Shown: positions 8,296 through 17,156 of the stretch, in pieces
Numbering within the stretch: position 1 is the first letter of the stretch
How the letters are laid out: every line of letters begins with the position of its first letter
Assembly (NCBI RefSeq): GCF_003635165.1
Contig: NZ_ML058616.1
Location: 310,001-374,000, forward strand
Reading direction: 5' to 3'
From: Burkholderia sp. Nafp2/4-1b
GTDB lineage: Bacteria > Pseudomonadota > Gammaproteobacteria > Burkholderiales > Burkholderiaceae
Length of the DNA stretch: 64,000 bases
The notes under the pieces: generated by a model
What the model was told of the DNA's origin: nothing
Database searches by the model: none
Seen by the model: only the letters and a program-made list of their open reading frames with translations
Translations under genes and position numbers: made by a program

Positions 8296-9666
8296 ATGCC
8301 TCCCCTGCCCCTGCTCGGCGCGCTGCTCGACACCGCCAGCACCGCACTCAAGGCCGTCCGCGACGCGAGTTCGTCGGCCGCGGCCAAGACCGCCGGCAAC
8401 GATGCGGCGACCAGCCCGGCCGCCGTGCCGTTCGCGCAGACGCTGAAGCAAAGCGTCGTCACACGCCACGACGCGGCGAACGCCGGCCAGCCCGACGCCA
8501 CGACGAAACCGGCGGCGTCGACGTCGGCCGCCGGCACCAAACCGTCCGGTAACGACGACGACGACCAGTCGACCGCCGATGTGAATGCGACACCCACCCC
8601 CGACGCCGCCGCGCTCGCCGCGGCCGCCGCCGTGCAGGCACAACTGCTGGCGCGCGCGAACGACGCGGCACCGGCCGATGCCGGCAGCGCCGCCACCGCC
8701 GCGCAAACGACGGCCGTGTCCGGCCAGCCCGACGCGACGGCTGCGCTGACGAATCAAACCGCGAAGGATGCGGCCGCCGAACCGGCCGTGCCTGCCGCGC
8801 CAGCGTCGAGCCGCGATGCGCTGCAGGCCGCGCTGACGAAGCTGACCGGCGGTTCGGGCGCGATCGCGATGCCCGCGACGGGCACCGCTGCGACAGCGGC
8901 GGCGCCCACGTCCACGACGTCCACGACGACGGCGTCCGCATCGACCGCCGCCGCACCGCTCACGCCGAAGGTCGCGACCTTCGACCGCACGCTCGCCGAC
9001 GCGAAAGGCGCGCTCGCGACGCAGCAGACGCCCACGCAAGCGACCCTGCAGGCAAGCGCGACCGGCCAGCCTGCCGCACATGCCCTCGCGGCAGCCGAAG
9101 AAACCGCCAGTCCGGCCGCCGATGCCTCGGCCGCTGCCGCCACGGCCGCGGCAGCCGCCCAGGCGAGCGTCGCGACGTCGCCGGCCGCCAGCTCGATCGC
9201 CGCGGCCAACCCGCATGTGCTCGCGCCGCACGTCGGCACCGCCGACTGGACGGACGCGCTGAGCCAGAAGGTCGTGTTCCTGTCGAATGCGCACCAGCAG
9301 AGCGCCGAGCTGACGCTGAACCCGCCGGACCTCGGTCCGCTGCAGGTCGTGCTGCGCGTCGCGGACAACCACGCGCATGCGCTGTTCGTGTCGCAGCACG
9401 CGCAGGTGCGCGACGCGGTGGAAGCCGCGCTGCCGAAGCTGCGCGAAGCGATGGAAGCGGGCGGGCTCGGCCTGGGCAGCGCGACCGTCAGCGACGGCGG
9501 CTTCGCATCGCAGCAGCAGAACCCGCAACAGCGCTTCGCCGGCGGGCAGTCGTCGCCGCGCGCACGCGCCGGATCGTCAGCCGTCGATGCACCGGTCGAC
9601 GCTGCGCAATCCGCAGCGGCCGGCGCGAGCGTGGGCCGCGCGGGCCTCGTGGATACGTTCGCCTGA
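8296..9666 (+). CDS. fliK: Flagellar hook-length control protein FliK
   Basis: A 456-residue protein starting MPPLPLLGALLDTASTALK. Residues ~20-310 are Ala/Thr/Ser/Pro low-complexity, the ruler-like secreted region. The C-terminal Flg_hook domain (about 315-400) contains the signature SAELTLNPPDLGPLQVVLRV followed by HALFVSQHAQVRDAVEAALP. FliK is exported during hook assembly and switches FlhB specificity from rod/hook to filament substrates. It closes the fliFGHIJK series and converges on the GMC oxidoreductase gene only 33 bases away. Unlike the leftward FliK-like gene at the window start, its C-terminal motif is canonical. Confidence 0.92.
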   Translation: MPPLPLLGALLDTASTALKAVRDASSSAAAKTAGNDAATSPAAVPFAQTLKQSVVTRHDAANAGQPDATTKPAASTSAAGTKPSGNDDDDQSTADVNATPTPDAAALAAAAAVQAQLLARANDAAPADAGSAATAAQTTAVSGQPDATAALTNQTAKDAAAEPAVPAAPASSRDALQAALTKLTGGSGAIAMPATGTAATAAAPTSTTSTTTASASTAAAPLTPKVATFDRTLADAKGALATQQTPTQATLQASATGQPAAHALAAAEETASPAADASAAAATAAAAAQASVATSPAASSIAAANPHVLAPHVGTADWTDALSQKVVFLSNAHQQSAELTLNPPDLGPLQVVLRVADNHAHALFVSQHAQVRDAVEAALPKLREAMEAGGLGLGSATVSDGGFASQQQNPQQRFAGGQSSPRARAGSSAVDAPVDAAQSAAAGASVGRAGLVDTFA

Positions 9667-9699
9667 GCATCGCGTCGGTCGTGTGCCGGTGCGCGCCGC

Positions 9700-11340
9700 T
9701 CAGCGGCCGTGCACCGCCGCGGCCGCCTCCCCGCGCGGCACGCCGCCCTGGCGCGCGGCGACGATGAAGTCCGCCGCCCGTTCGCCGATCATCACCGACG
9801 GCGCATTCGTATTCCCGCCGATCAGCGTCGGCATCACCGACGCATCCACCACCCGCAGTCCTTCGACCCCGCGCACGCGCAGTTGCGGATCCACGACCGC
9901 GCGCGGATCCGAGCCCATTCGGCAGGTGCCGACCGGGTGATAGATCGTGTCGGCGTGCGCGACGATCGTCGCGCGCAGCTCCGCTTCGCTCTGGCCGGCG
10001 CGCGTGTACAGCTCGCGGCCGCCCTGCGACGCGAGCGGTGCCTGCGACAGGATCCGGCGCATCGCCTGCGCCCCGCGCACCAGCAGGTCGAGATCGCGCG
10101 TATCGCTGAAGAAGCGCGGATCGATCAACGGCGCATCGCGCGCATCGCCGCTCGCGAGCGCGACCGTGCCGCGGCTGAACGGGCGCAGCGCGCACACGTG
10201 CAGCGAATAGCCGAAGCCCCAGTGCATCTTGCGGTTGTGATCGTCGACGAGCGCCGTGCAGAAATGCAGCTGCAGGTCCGGACGCTCGAGCGACGGGTCG
10301 CTCTTGATGAAGCCGCCGGCCTCCGCGACGTTGCTCGTCATCATCCCCGTGCGGCTCGAGAAATAGCGCGCGAGCGCCGGCGTCATCTTCGCGATTCCGC
10401 GCAGACAGATGCCGACCAGTTCCGACGAATTCACGCGCGTGTTGATGATGAAATCGATGTGGTCGATCAGGTTCGCGCCGACGTCCGGCGCGTCCTGCAC
10501 GACGGCGATCCCGTGCCGGCGCAGCTGCTCCGCCGGGCCGATCCCCGAGCACATCAGCAGTTGCGGCGAATTGAACGCGCCGGCCGACAGGACCACTTCC
10601 GCGCGCGCGGCGAGCGTCTCGATGCGCCCGTCGCGCGACACCACGACGCCCACCGCGCGCTTGCCGTCGAAGCCCACGCGCAGCACCGTCGCATCGGTGA
10701 TCACGTGCAGGTTCGGGCGGTTGCGGCCGTAGATGTACGCACGCGCGACGCTGCAGCGCGAGCCGTCGCGATGCGTGACCTGGTAGAAGCCCACGCCTTC
10801 CTGCGTCGCGCCGTTGAAGTCGTCGTTCAGCGGATAGCCGGCCGCATGCGCGGCCTGGATGAATCGTTCGGAGAACGGATTGCGAAAGCGCAGGTCGGAC
10901 ACCGTCAGCGGGCCGTCCGCGCCGTGCCACGCGTCGGCGCCGCGCTGGTTGCCTTCCGCGCGCCGGAAATACGGCAGCACGTCCTGCCAGCCCCAGCCCG
11001 TCGCGCCGAGTTGCGCCCACTCGTCGTAGTCGCCCGGATGGCCGCGCGTGTAGATCATCGCGTTGATCGCGCTCGAGCCACCCATCCCGCGCCCGCGCGG
11101 CTGGTAGCCGCGGCGGCCGCCGAGGCCCGGCTGCGGCACCGTCTCGTAACCGTAGTTCGTGCCGAGCTTGAACGGCACCAGCGCCGCGATCCCCACCGGC
11201 ATGTTGACGAGCAGGTTGCGCTCCGTGTGCGAGCCGGCTTCGATCAGCGCGATCGTCGCGTCGGGGCATGCATCGGCGAGGCGGCTGGCGAGGCTCGACC
11301 CGCCCGATCCGCCGCCAACGATGATGTAGTCGTATTGCAT
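9700..11340 (-). CDS. GMC-family FAD-dependent oxidoreductase (choline/alcohol dehydrogenase type)
   Basis: A 546-residue flavoprotein. The ADP-binding Rossmann motif VGGGSGGSSLASRL is at residues ~8-21, followed by the GMC signature 1 region (RGRGMGGSSAINAMIYTRG) and signature 2 (SAGAFNSPQLLMCSGIG). The C-terminal catalytic elements are YHPVGTCRMG (His) and the GGNTNAPSVMIGE segment. GMC enzymes of this type oxidise primary alcohols (AlkJ-like), choline or polyethylene glycol; the sequence does not fix the substrate. The neighbour across a 720-base divergent gap is a coniferyl-aldehyde-type dehydrogenase, so an alcohol to aldehyde to acid pathway is plausible but inferred. ATG 11340 places the Rossmann fold at the N-terminus as usual. 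Confidence 0.88.
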   Translation of the reverse strand: MQYDYIIVGGGSGGSSLASRLADACPDATIALIEAGSHTERNLLVNMPVGIAALVPFKLGTNYGYETVPQPGLGGRRGYQPRGRGMGGSSAINAMIYTRGHPGDYDEWAQLGATGWGWQDVLPYFRRAEGNQRGADAWHGADGPLTVSDLRFRNPFSERFIQAAHAAGYPLNDDFNGATQEGVGFYQVTHRDGSRCSVARAYIYGRNRPNLHVITDATVLRVGFDGKRAVGVVVSRDGRIETLAARAEVVLSAGAFNSPQLLMCSGIGPAEQLRRHGIAVVQDAPDVGANLIDHIDFIINTRVNSSELVGICLRGIAKMTPALARYFSSRTGMMTSNVAEAGGFIKSDPSLERPDLQLHFCTALVDDHNRKMHWGFGYSLHVCALRPFSRGTVALASGDARDAPLIDPRFFSDTRDLDLLVRGAQAMRRILSQAPLASQGGRELYTRAGQSEAELRATIVAHADTIYHPVGTCRMGSDPRAVVDPQLRVRGVEGLRVVDASVMPTLIGGNTNAPSVMIGERAADFIVAARQGGVPRGEAAAAVHGR

Positions 11341-12060
11341 GTCACGTCTCCTTCGTGTCATGAACGGCGCCCGGCGCGGCCGGCTCCCGCTTGTAATGTT
11401 CGGGCATTGTAGGAATGGCCGTCGCGCGCGCGGCACGCCGATTCAAGAGCGATTCCTCTAAACGCCCGCGTGAACTAAATTTAAGATGTATCGATGAATT
11501 CGACGCGATGCGGCGGCCACCCGAAGCCGCGCCGTCGCGAAACTGGGGAGACGACGATGCAGCGCGACGTTCTGCAGGCCGCGTGCCGACCGGGTAGTCC
11601 GGACGCACCGCACGCGGCCGGCATTTCATTTCAAACGGCAGCCCGTGCGGTGACGTGCAACGGCGTACGCGTGGCCGGTCGAAATCGAACGACACCCCGC
11701 ATCGCCGACCGTTTGGACGGCGTGTCGCCTGTGCGGCACGCGCCGGTTGCATGCCTGTCGCCGCGGGTGTCGCGCTGCGTCGCTTCGATGCGTCGGCAAG
11801 CGTTCGCCGCGCGCGATCGCGCACCATTCAGCGGTCGCATCGAGCCGTACGCGCACCTCGTTTACCCCCGCCATGAAACGCGAACACCGTCGCGCGGATG
11901 CGACGTTTGCCGCACGCCGCGCCCTGTTTTTGACCGTACGTCGCATCCGGCCCCGCGCCGCGCGACGCGTGCCATCCCGATCCGCCCCGCCACGCTCGTC
12001 GAGCGGGTACGTGCGGCCTGACTGCTGGCCGACGTGCCACGCCCAACTGGAGGAGACGAC
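11341..12060. other. Divergent intergenic region, no convincing gene
   Basis: This 720-base gap separates the divergent GMC oxidoreductase and aldehyde dehydrogenase genes. An AT-richer patch around 11450-11500 probably holds promoter elements for the leftward gene. Open frames on both strands (for example 11494-12021) show weak codon bias, with many TGC, CGA and mixed third positions, and no recognisable domain, so I do not call them genes. The last bases, GGAGGAGACGAC (12049-12060), are the ribosome-binding site of the aldehyde dehydrogenase. Confidence 0.5.
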
Positions 12061-13503
12061 ATGAAGAACGACCTGCCCGAACTGGCCCCGCAAGCGCTAC
12101 CGTCCGTCGACGCGCTGACGTCGCTGCTGCACGACCAGCGCGCCGCCTACCTGCGCGCGCCGTATCCGGAGTGGGAGACTCGCGCGCAGCATCTGCGCGC
12201 GCTGCGCACGCTGCTGATCGATCACGCGGATGCGCTCGCCGACGCAATCAGCGCCGACTTCGGGCATCGCGCGAAGCAGGAGGTGCTGCTGTCGGAAATC
12301 TGGATGGCGAAGGAAGAGATCGACGACGCGCTCAAGCACGGCAAGCGCTGGATGAAACCGCGCCGCAAGCCGATGAACAAGTGGCTGCGGCCGGCGCGCG
12401 CGAAGGTGCTGCCGCAGCCGCTCGGCGTGGTCGGCATCGTCGTGCCGTGGAACTATCCGATCCTGCTCGCGGCCGGCCCGCTGATCTGCGCGCTCGCGGC
12501 CGGCAACCGCGCGATCATCAAGATGTCCGAACTGACGCCGCGCACGTCGGCGTTGTTCGAACAGCTGATCGGCAAGACCTTCTCGCGCGACCACGTCGCG
12601 GTCGTGAACGGCGATGCGGAAGTAGGCGCCGCGTTCAGCGCGCTGCCGTTCGATCACCTGCTGTTCACCGGCTCGACGCACGTCGGCCGCCACGTGATGC
12701 GCGCCGCGGCCGACAACCTCACGCCCGTCACGCTCGAGCTCGGCGGCAAGTCGCCGGCGATCGTCGGCCCGAATGCGCGCTTCGATGCGGCCGTCGACGC
12801 GATCATCGGCGGCAAGACGCTGAACGCCGGCCAGACCTGCATCGCGCCCGACTACGTGCTGCTGCCGCGCGGGATGGAAGCCGCGTTCATCGAACGCGCG
12901 CGCGCGCGCTTCGCGAAGCTGTATCCGGACCTGTCGGCCAACGGCGACTACACGACGATCGTGTCGCCGCGCCATTACGCGCGGCTGCAACAACTGGCGA
13001 GCGACGCGCAGGCAGCCGGCGCGCAGCTGCATCCGTTGTCCGATGCGCAGTCCGATCCCGTGTCGCGCCGCTTCGTGCCGTGTGCGGTCACGCACGTGCC
13101 GGCTGCATCGCAATTGATGCAGGAGGAAATCTTCGGGCCGCTGCTGCCGCTCGTGCCGTACGAACGGCTCGACGAAGCGATCGCCTACGTGAATGCACGG
13201 CCGCGGCCGCTCGCGCTGTACCTGTTCGACGAGGATGCCGGCACGGTCGACCGCGTGATGCGCGAAACGATCTCGGGCGGCGTGACGGTCAATGACGCGC
13301 TGCTGCACATCGCGTGCGGCAGCCTGCCGTTCGGCGGCGTCGGTGCGAGCGGGATGGGCGCCTATCACGGCTACGACGGCTTCGTGACGTTCTCGAAGAT
13401 GAAACCGGTGCTCACGCAGGCGCGCCTGAATACGCGCGGGCTGATCGCGCCGCCTTACGGCAAGCGCTTCGCCGCGGTGATCAAGATGATGTTGAAGTTC
13501 TGA
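12061..13503 (+). CDS. Coniferyl-aldehyde-dehydrogenase-type NAD(P) aldehyde dehydrogenase
   Basis: A 480-residue aldehyde dehydrogenase. It has VVPWNYPILLAAGPLICALAAGN (NAD-binding region; broken here only in description), the catalytic-base segment TLELGGKSP and the catalytic cysteine in AGQTCIAPDYV. The C-terminal SLPFGGVGASGMGAYHGYDGF motif and a short C-terminal tail place it in the class-3-like/CalB group, which oxidises coniferaldehyde and long aliphatic aldehydes. The true substrate is not shown by the sequence. ATG 12061 has a strong Shine-Dalgarno (GGAGGAG) 6 bases upstream. The partner gene is the divergent GMC alcohol oxidoreductase. Confidence 0.88.
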   Translation: MKNDLPELAPQALPSVDALTSLLHDQRAAYLRAPYPEWETRAQHLRALRTLLIDHADALADAISADFGHRAKQEVLLSEIWMAKEEIDDALKHGKRWMKPRRKPMNKWLRPARAKVLPQPLGVVGIVVPWNYPILLAAGPLICALAAGNRAIIKMSELTPRTSALFEQLIGKTFSRDHVAVVNGDAEVGAAFSALPFDHLLFTGSTHVGRHVMRAAADNLTPVTLELGGKSPAIVGPNARFDAAVDAIIGGKTLNAGQTCIAPDYVLLPRGMEAAFIERARARFAKLYPDLSANGDYTTIVSPRHYARLQQLASDAQAAGAQLHPLSDAQSDPVSRRFVPCAVTHVPAASQLMQEEIFGPLLPLVPYERLDEAIAYVNARPRPLALYLFDEDAGTVDRVMRETISGGVTVNDALLHIACGSLPFGGVGASGMGAYHGYDGFVTFSKMKPVLTQARLNTRGLIAPPYGKRFAAVIKMMLKF

Positions 13504-13509
13504 GCGAGG

Positions 13510-13537
13510 CGGGCCGCGTGCAATGCACGGCGGCCCG
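13510..13537. terminator. Hairpin between convergent genes
   Basis: CGGGCCGCGTGCA (13510-13522) pairs with TGCACGGCGGCCCG (13524-13537), with one unpaired G. It lies seven bases after the aldehyde dehydrogenase stop and before the end of the convergent srkA-like gene. No U-run follows on either strand, so intrinsic termination is not certain. Confidence 0.5.
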
Positions 13538-13597
13538 TCGACGCTGCCGCCACCGCGCGACAACGGCGCCGCGCGCGTCATCGCGCATCATCGCACC

Positions 13598-14620
13598 TCA
13601 CACGGGCCAGAGCGGCCCTTCCTGCATCGCGGCGATCTGCTCGCGCAGTTCGAGCACGCGGGCTTCCCAGTAGCGATGCGTGTTGAACCACGGGAACGCG
13701 GCCGGAAACGCGGGATCGTCCCAGCGGCGCGCGAGCCACGCCGCATAGTGAATCAAGCGCAGCGTGCGCAGCGCTTCGACCAGATGCAGCTCGCGCGGCT
13801 CGAATTCGCAGAAGTCCTCATAACCGGCAAGCAGGTCCGCGAGCGCGCGCGACGCGCCTTCGCGGTCGCCCGGCAGCAGCAGCCACAAGTCCTGAACGGC
13901 GGGCGCCATCCGGCTGTCGTCGAAGTCGACGAAGTGCGGTCCCGCATCGGTCCACAGCACGTTGCTCGGGTGGCAGTCGCCGTGCGTGCGCAGCAGGCGG
14001 ATTTCCCCCGCCCGCTCGAATGCGGCCTCGACGCCTTCGAGCGCGAGCGCGACCGCCGTCTCGTAGGCGGGCCGGACATCGTTGGGCAGGAAATCGTGCG
14101 CGAGCAGGTAGTCGCGCGGCTCGTAGCCGAACGTGCGGATGTCGAGCACCGGCCGCGACGCGTACGGCTGCGTCGCACCGACCGCATGAATACGACCGAT
14201 GAAGCGGCCGAGCCATTCGAGCGTGTCGCTGCGGTCGAGATCGGGCGCGCGGCCGCCGCGCCGCTCGAAGATCGAGAAGCGAAAGCCGTCGAACGCGTGC
14301 AGCGTGCGGCCGTCGAACATACGTGCGGGCACCGCCGGAATTTCGCGCGCGGCGAGTTCGGCGACGAACGCGTGTTCTTCGAGGATCGCATCGTCCGACC
14401 AGCGCTCGGGCCGATAGAACTTGGCGACGACGGGCGGGCCGTCTTCGATGCCGACCTGGTAGACGCGGTTTTCGTAGCTGTTGAGGGCGAGCAGGCGCCC
14501 GTCGGTGCGCAGCCCGGCCGGCATCAGCACGCTGTCGAGCGCGTCGAGCACGCACTCGGGCGTGAGGCCGGCAAACGGCGGGCCGGCGGGAACTGCGGGA
14601 GCGGAAGTGACGTCTTTCAT
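13598..14620 (-). CDS. srkA: SrkA/RdoA-family stress response protein kinase
   Basis: A 340-residue kinase-like protein of the APH/choline kinase fold. ALNSYENRVYQVG, then VVAKFYRPERWSD (with the ATP-binding lysine), lie near the N-terminus. The catalytic loop LRTHGDCHPSNVLW and the metal-binding FVDFDDSRM follow. This is the pattern of E. coli SrkA (YihE), a Ser/Thr kinase that counters stress-induced cell death. Start choice: ATG 14620 (MKDVTSAP) or ATG 14629; neither has a strong ribosome-binding site. It is convergent with the aldehyde dehydrogenase and followed upstream by a small conserved gene on the same strand. Confidence 0.85.
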   Translation of the reverse strand: MKDVTSAPAVPAGPPFAGLTPECVLDALDSVLMPAGLRTDGRLLALNSYENRVYQVGIEDGPPVVAKFYRPERWSDDAILEEHAFVAELAAREIPAVPARMFDGRTLHAFDGFRFSIFERRGGRAPDLDRSDTLEWLGRFIGRIHAVGATQPYASRPVLDIRTFGYEPRDYLLAHDFLPNDVRPAYETAVALALEGVEAAFERAGEIRLLRTHGDCHPSNVLWTDAGPHFVDFDDSRMAPAVQDLWLLLPGDREGASRALADLLAGYEDFCEFEPRELHLVEALRTLRLIHYAAWLARRWDDPAFPAAFPWFNTHRYWEARVLELREQIAAMQEGPLWPV

Positions 14621-14678
14621 GCCCCGCATTGTGCCGTCAGCCGCGCCGAAACACGAGCGCTCGGTGCGCCACGCGGGC

Positions 14679-14891
14679 TCAGTGGATCGCGGCGCCGGCC
14701 GGCAGCACGGATTCGCCGGTGTCGATCAGATCCTCGAGAAAGAACGGCTCGGTGTTGAGTTCCTTCGACTCGCCCGGCACGCCCGCGTACCAGGTCACCA
14801 TGGCCATGTCGCCCAGAAGGCGCTGGACGATGCCGCGCGCGCCCTTGGGCACCGCGATATGGGTAGTGCAGACAATCGACCCGACATGCAT
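14679..14891 (-). CDS. Small conserved protein of unknown function (70 aa)
   Basis: A 70-residue protein starting MHVGSIVCTTHIAVPKGARG and ending LPAGAAIH. I recognise no family. The sequence looks like a compact beta-rich domain (alternating hydrophobic residues in VGSIVCTTHIAV and MAMVTWYAGVPG). The ATG is preceded by GGGGAACC on the minus strand, a good ribosome-binding site, and codon use matches the neighbours, which argues for a real gene. It lies 58 bases upstream of the srkA-like gene on the same strand and may be co-transcribed with it. Confidence 0.7.
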   Translation of the reverse strand: MHVGSIVCTTHIAVPKGARGIVQRLLGDMAMVTWYAGVPGESKELNTEPFFLEDLIDTGESVLPAGAAIH

Positions 14892-15658
14892 GATGGTTCC
14901 CCACTCTGAAACTTGAAACCCGGCCCGCTGGCGAGCCGGCAAATGCACGATCCGCGCGCCCTCGCCGGGGTGTTGCGCGTGATCCCATTGTTCACGGTTT
15001 ATCGAAGCGCGAAAAGAAGAAGAAGCGGGTGAAGTGCCGCGAATTCGTCGAATGTCTCCAATCAACCACTGCGCCGCGCGTGCGCTTGCACGGGCGGATA
15101 CCCCCATCATACCCTGTCGAATGTGACTGTCCGCCGAATCCGGCCAGCCATGCGATACGTACGAGAATTGCGCAATGCGCGGGTCGTCTGGCCTTTGTCC
15201 CGGCAGTCAGGAGAATTCGCGTGAAAGCACCCAACGGCACCACGCCCGCGGCCGCGCGCGGCGCCGCGTGACGACGTCGCGGCGCGCGGCGGCGTCCTGC
15301 CGCCGACAGTTGCGCTCGACAGCAGCCTTGCGGTACCTTTGACGCTCATCCGCGTTCAAGCGCATTCCGACACGATGCATCCGCTCACGTCCGCTCTCGC
15401 AAAATCCCGGCCGCAGTTCGACTCGCGGCCGCGGGCGTGCGCGCATCCGTCGGTCCTCCCTCCTCCTGTCGCACCGCCGGTCGTCCGCGCCGCGCCGCCC
15501 CCGCCGGCGGCACGCGTCGGCTGATCAGCCGGCTTCGCTTTCCGTTTTCCATTCGCTCGTGTGCGGCCGTGTTCGCGGCCGTTCGTGCGTGCTCACGCAC
15601 GGCGCGTTACCGCGCCCGCGACATGGAACGTTTCGATCCGTTCGACAGGTGGATTCAC
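14892..15658. other. Intergenic region, no convincing gene
   Basis: This 767-base stretch lies between two divergent genes. Short open frames occur on both strands, but none shows a domain or sustained codon bias. A 15-codon frame at 15222 has an AGGAG ribosome-binding site but encodes only an Ala-rich peptide. The region presumably carries promoters for the leftward small gene and the rightward exporter; I cannot place them confidently. Confidence 0.45.
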
Positions 15659-16540
15659 ATGGTTTCGTTCAAACGCGCGCTCGCCGCGCATGGCATCACG
15701 TCGCTCTTCGTCCTGCTGTGGAGCAGCGGCGCGATCTTCGCTGAACTCGGTCTGCGTCACGCGTCCGCGTTCGTCTTTCTCACCGCACGCTTCGCACTCG
15801 CATCCGTCGTGCTGCTCGCGTTCGCCGCGCTGCGCGGCCGCTGGCTGCCGCCACGCGGCGAGCGGCGCATGGCCGCGCTGATCGGGCTGCTGATGATGGG
15901 CGGCTACTCGATCTTCTACCTGCTCGCGCTCGACCGTGGCATCGCGCCGGGCGTGCTCGCGACGATCCTCGGCGTGCAGCCGATCCTCACGCTCGCGATC
16001 GTCGAGCGGCGCTGGCAGCCAATGCGCGTCGCGGGCCTCGGGCTGTCGCTGGCCGGCCTCGCGCTGGTCGTGTGCCGCGGCGTGGGCGGTGCCGGCTTGC
16101 CGATCATGGGTGTCGCCTGCGCGCTCACGGCGCTCGTCGCGCTGACGGTCGGCTCGCTGCTGCAAAAGCGCGTGCGCTCGTCCCCGGCCGATGTGCTGCC
16201 GCTGCAGAACGCGATCGGCCTCGCGTTGTGCGTCGCGATCCTGCCGTTCCGGCCGATCTCGCTCGATGCGAGCTGGGCGTTCGTCGTGCCGCTGCTGTGG
16301 CTCGGCATCGTGATCTCCGTGATCGCGCAGTTGCTGTTCTACCGATTGATGCAGCGCGGCGATCTCGTCAACGTGACGAGCCTGTTCTATCTTGTGCCCG
16401 TCGTCACCACGCTGATGGACGCCGTCTGGCTCGGCAACCGGCCCGAACCGCTCGCGCTCGCCGGCATGGCGGCGATCGTCGCGGGGCTCGCGCTCGTGTT
16501 CCGCGCGCCGGCCCTGCGCGCACGACCCAATCGCGCATAA
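15659..16540 (+). CDS. EamA/DMT-family membrane exporter
   Basis: A 293-residue integral membrane protein with about ten hydrophobic helices and two EamA repeats. The first half contains FVLLWSSGAIFAELGLRHAS and ends near residue 140; the second begins near ALTALVALTVGSLLQKR. Drug/metabolite transporters of this family export amino acids, metabolites or drugs through the inner membrane; the substrate is not predictable. ATG 15659 (MVSFKRALAAHGI) follows AGGTGG at suitable spacing. An upstream in-frame ATG at 15623 would add 12 non-hydrophobic residues. A GC-rich hairpin follows the stop. Confidence 0.86.
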   Translation: MVSFKRALAAHGITSLFVLLWSSGAIFAELGLRHASAFVFLTARFALASVVLLAFAALRGRWLPPRGERRMAALIGLLMMGGYSIFYLLALDRGIAPGVLATILGVQPILTLAIVERRWQPMRVAGLGLSLAGLALVVCRGVGGAGLPIMGVACALTALVALTVGSLLQKRVRSSPADVLPLQNAIGLALCVAILPFRPISLDASWAFVVPLLWLGIVISVIAQLLFYRLMQRGDLVNVTSLFYLVPVVTTLMDAVWLGNRPEPLALAGMAAIVAGLALVFRAPALRARPNRA

Positions 16541-16546
16541 GGGGAC

Positions 16547-16576
16547 GGGCCGCCGCATCCACGGGCGCGGCGGCCC
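16547..16576 (+). terminator. Hairpin after the EamA gene
   Basis: GGGCCGCCGC (16547-16556) pairs perfectly with GCGGCGGCCC (16567-16576) across a 10-base loop, seven bases after the stop codon. No U-tract follows, so this is a probable transcript end or stabiliser rather than a textbook intrinsic terminator. Confidence 0.55.
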
Positions 16577-16841
16577 ATATCGAACACGTACGACGATTCC
16601 GCGCGAAACGAAAGGAACGGGAAAGATTTGCGCAAGGCATTCGTCTTGTTCGCGTGAAAAAACGCGGGATTCGCCCGGTTATCCGCATACTTTTAATGGT
16701 TCGGATAGCGAAAAACGCCGTGAGCTTGCCTATACTCGAATTGCCCGCCCGCCCGCAATCGGGTCGGCAACAAACGAGAAATACCCGGCATGGGGCTGGA
16801 GAATGCGCATGCGCCGTCTCCGGCCGACTACGGAGACACGC

Positions 16842-17027
16842 ATGACGACCTACTTCACGATCGGCGACTTCATCCTGTTGATCCCGATGGCGCTGGCCGG
16901 CGCGCTATTCCTCGGCGCGGTGCCGTGCGCCACCGAATTCCGCCACAACCTGCTGCGCGTGCTCGGCGTGATCCTCGGCGTCGGCGTCGCGGTATTGCTC
17001 GTCGAAGGCCTGCCTGCGCTGCTCTAG
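16842..17027 (+). CDS. Small two-helix membrane protein (61 aa)
   Basis: A 61-residue protein starting MTTYFTIGDFILLIPMALAG. Two hydrophobic segments (about residues 8-26 and 36-55) flank a short polar loop with CATEFRHNLLR, so it is probably an inner-membrane hairpin. I recognise no named family. The ATG follows GGAGACACGC, a good ribosome-binding site. A TATACT box at 16731-16736 could be a -10 element, although no convincing -35 is visible. It is convergent with the aldo/keto reductase gene. Confidence 0.7.
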   Translation: MTTYFTIGDFILLIPMALAGALFLGAVPCATEFRHNLLRVLGVILGVGVAVLLVEGLPALL

Positions 17028-17156
17028 CCGCGCGTGTTGCGCGCGCCGGTCACATCGCTGCACCGCAGCGACGTGACGACGTGCGTGCGCCCTCGCCGAT
17101 ACGGCATACGATGGTTCGCATCCCGTATCGACTGCCCGCACCGCCGGTGCTGCCGA

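Noticed and set aside
11494..12021. A 175-codon frame in the GMC/aldehyde dehydrogenase gap
   Set aside because: Codon use is unlike the neighbours, Cys and Arg are over-represented, no domain is visible and the frame lacks a ribosome-binding site.
15222..15269. A 15-codon frame with a good AGGAG ribosome-binding site
   Set aside because: It encodes only a low-complexity Ala/Arg peptide with no downstream gene to regulate on its strand nearby.
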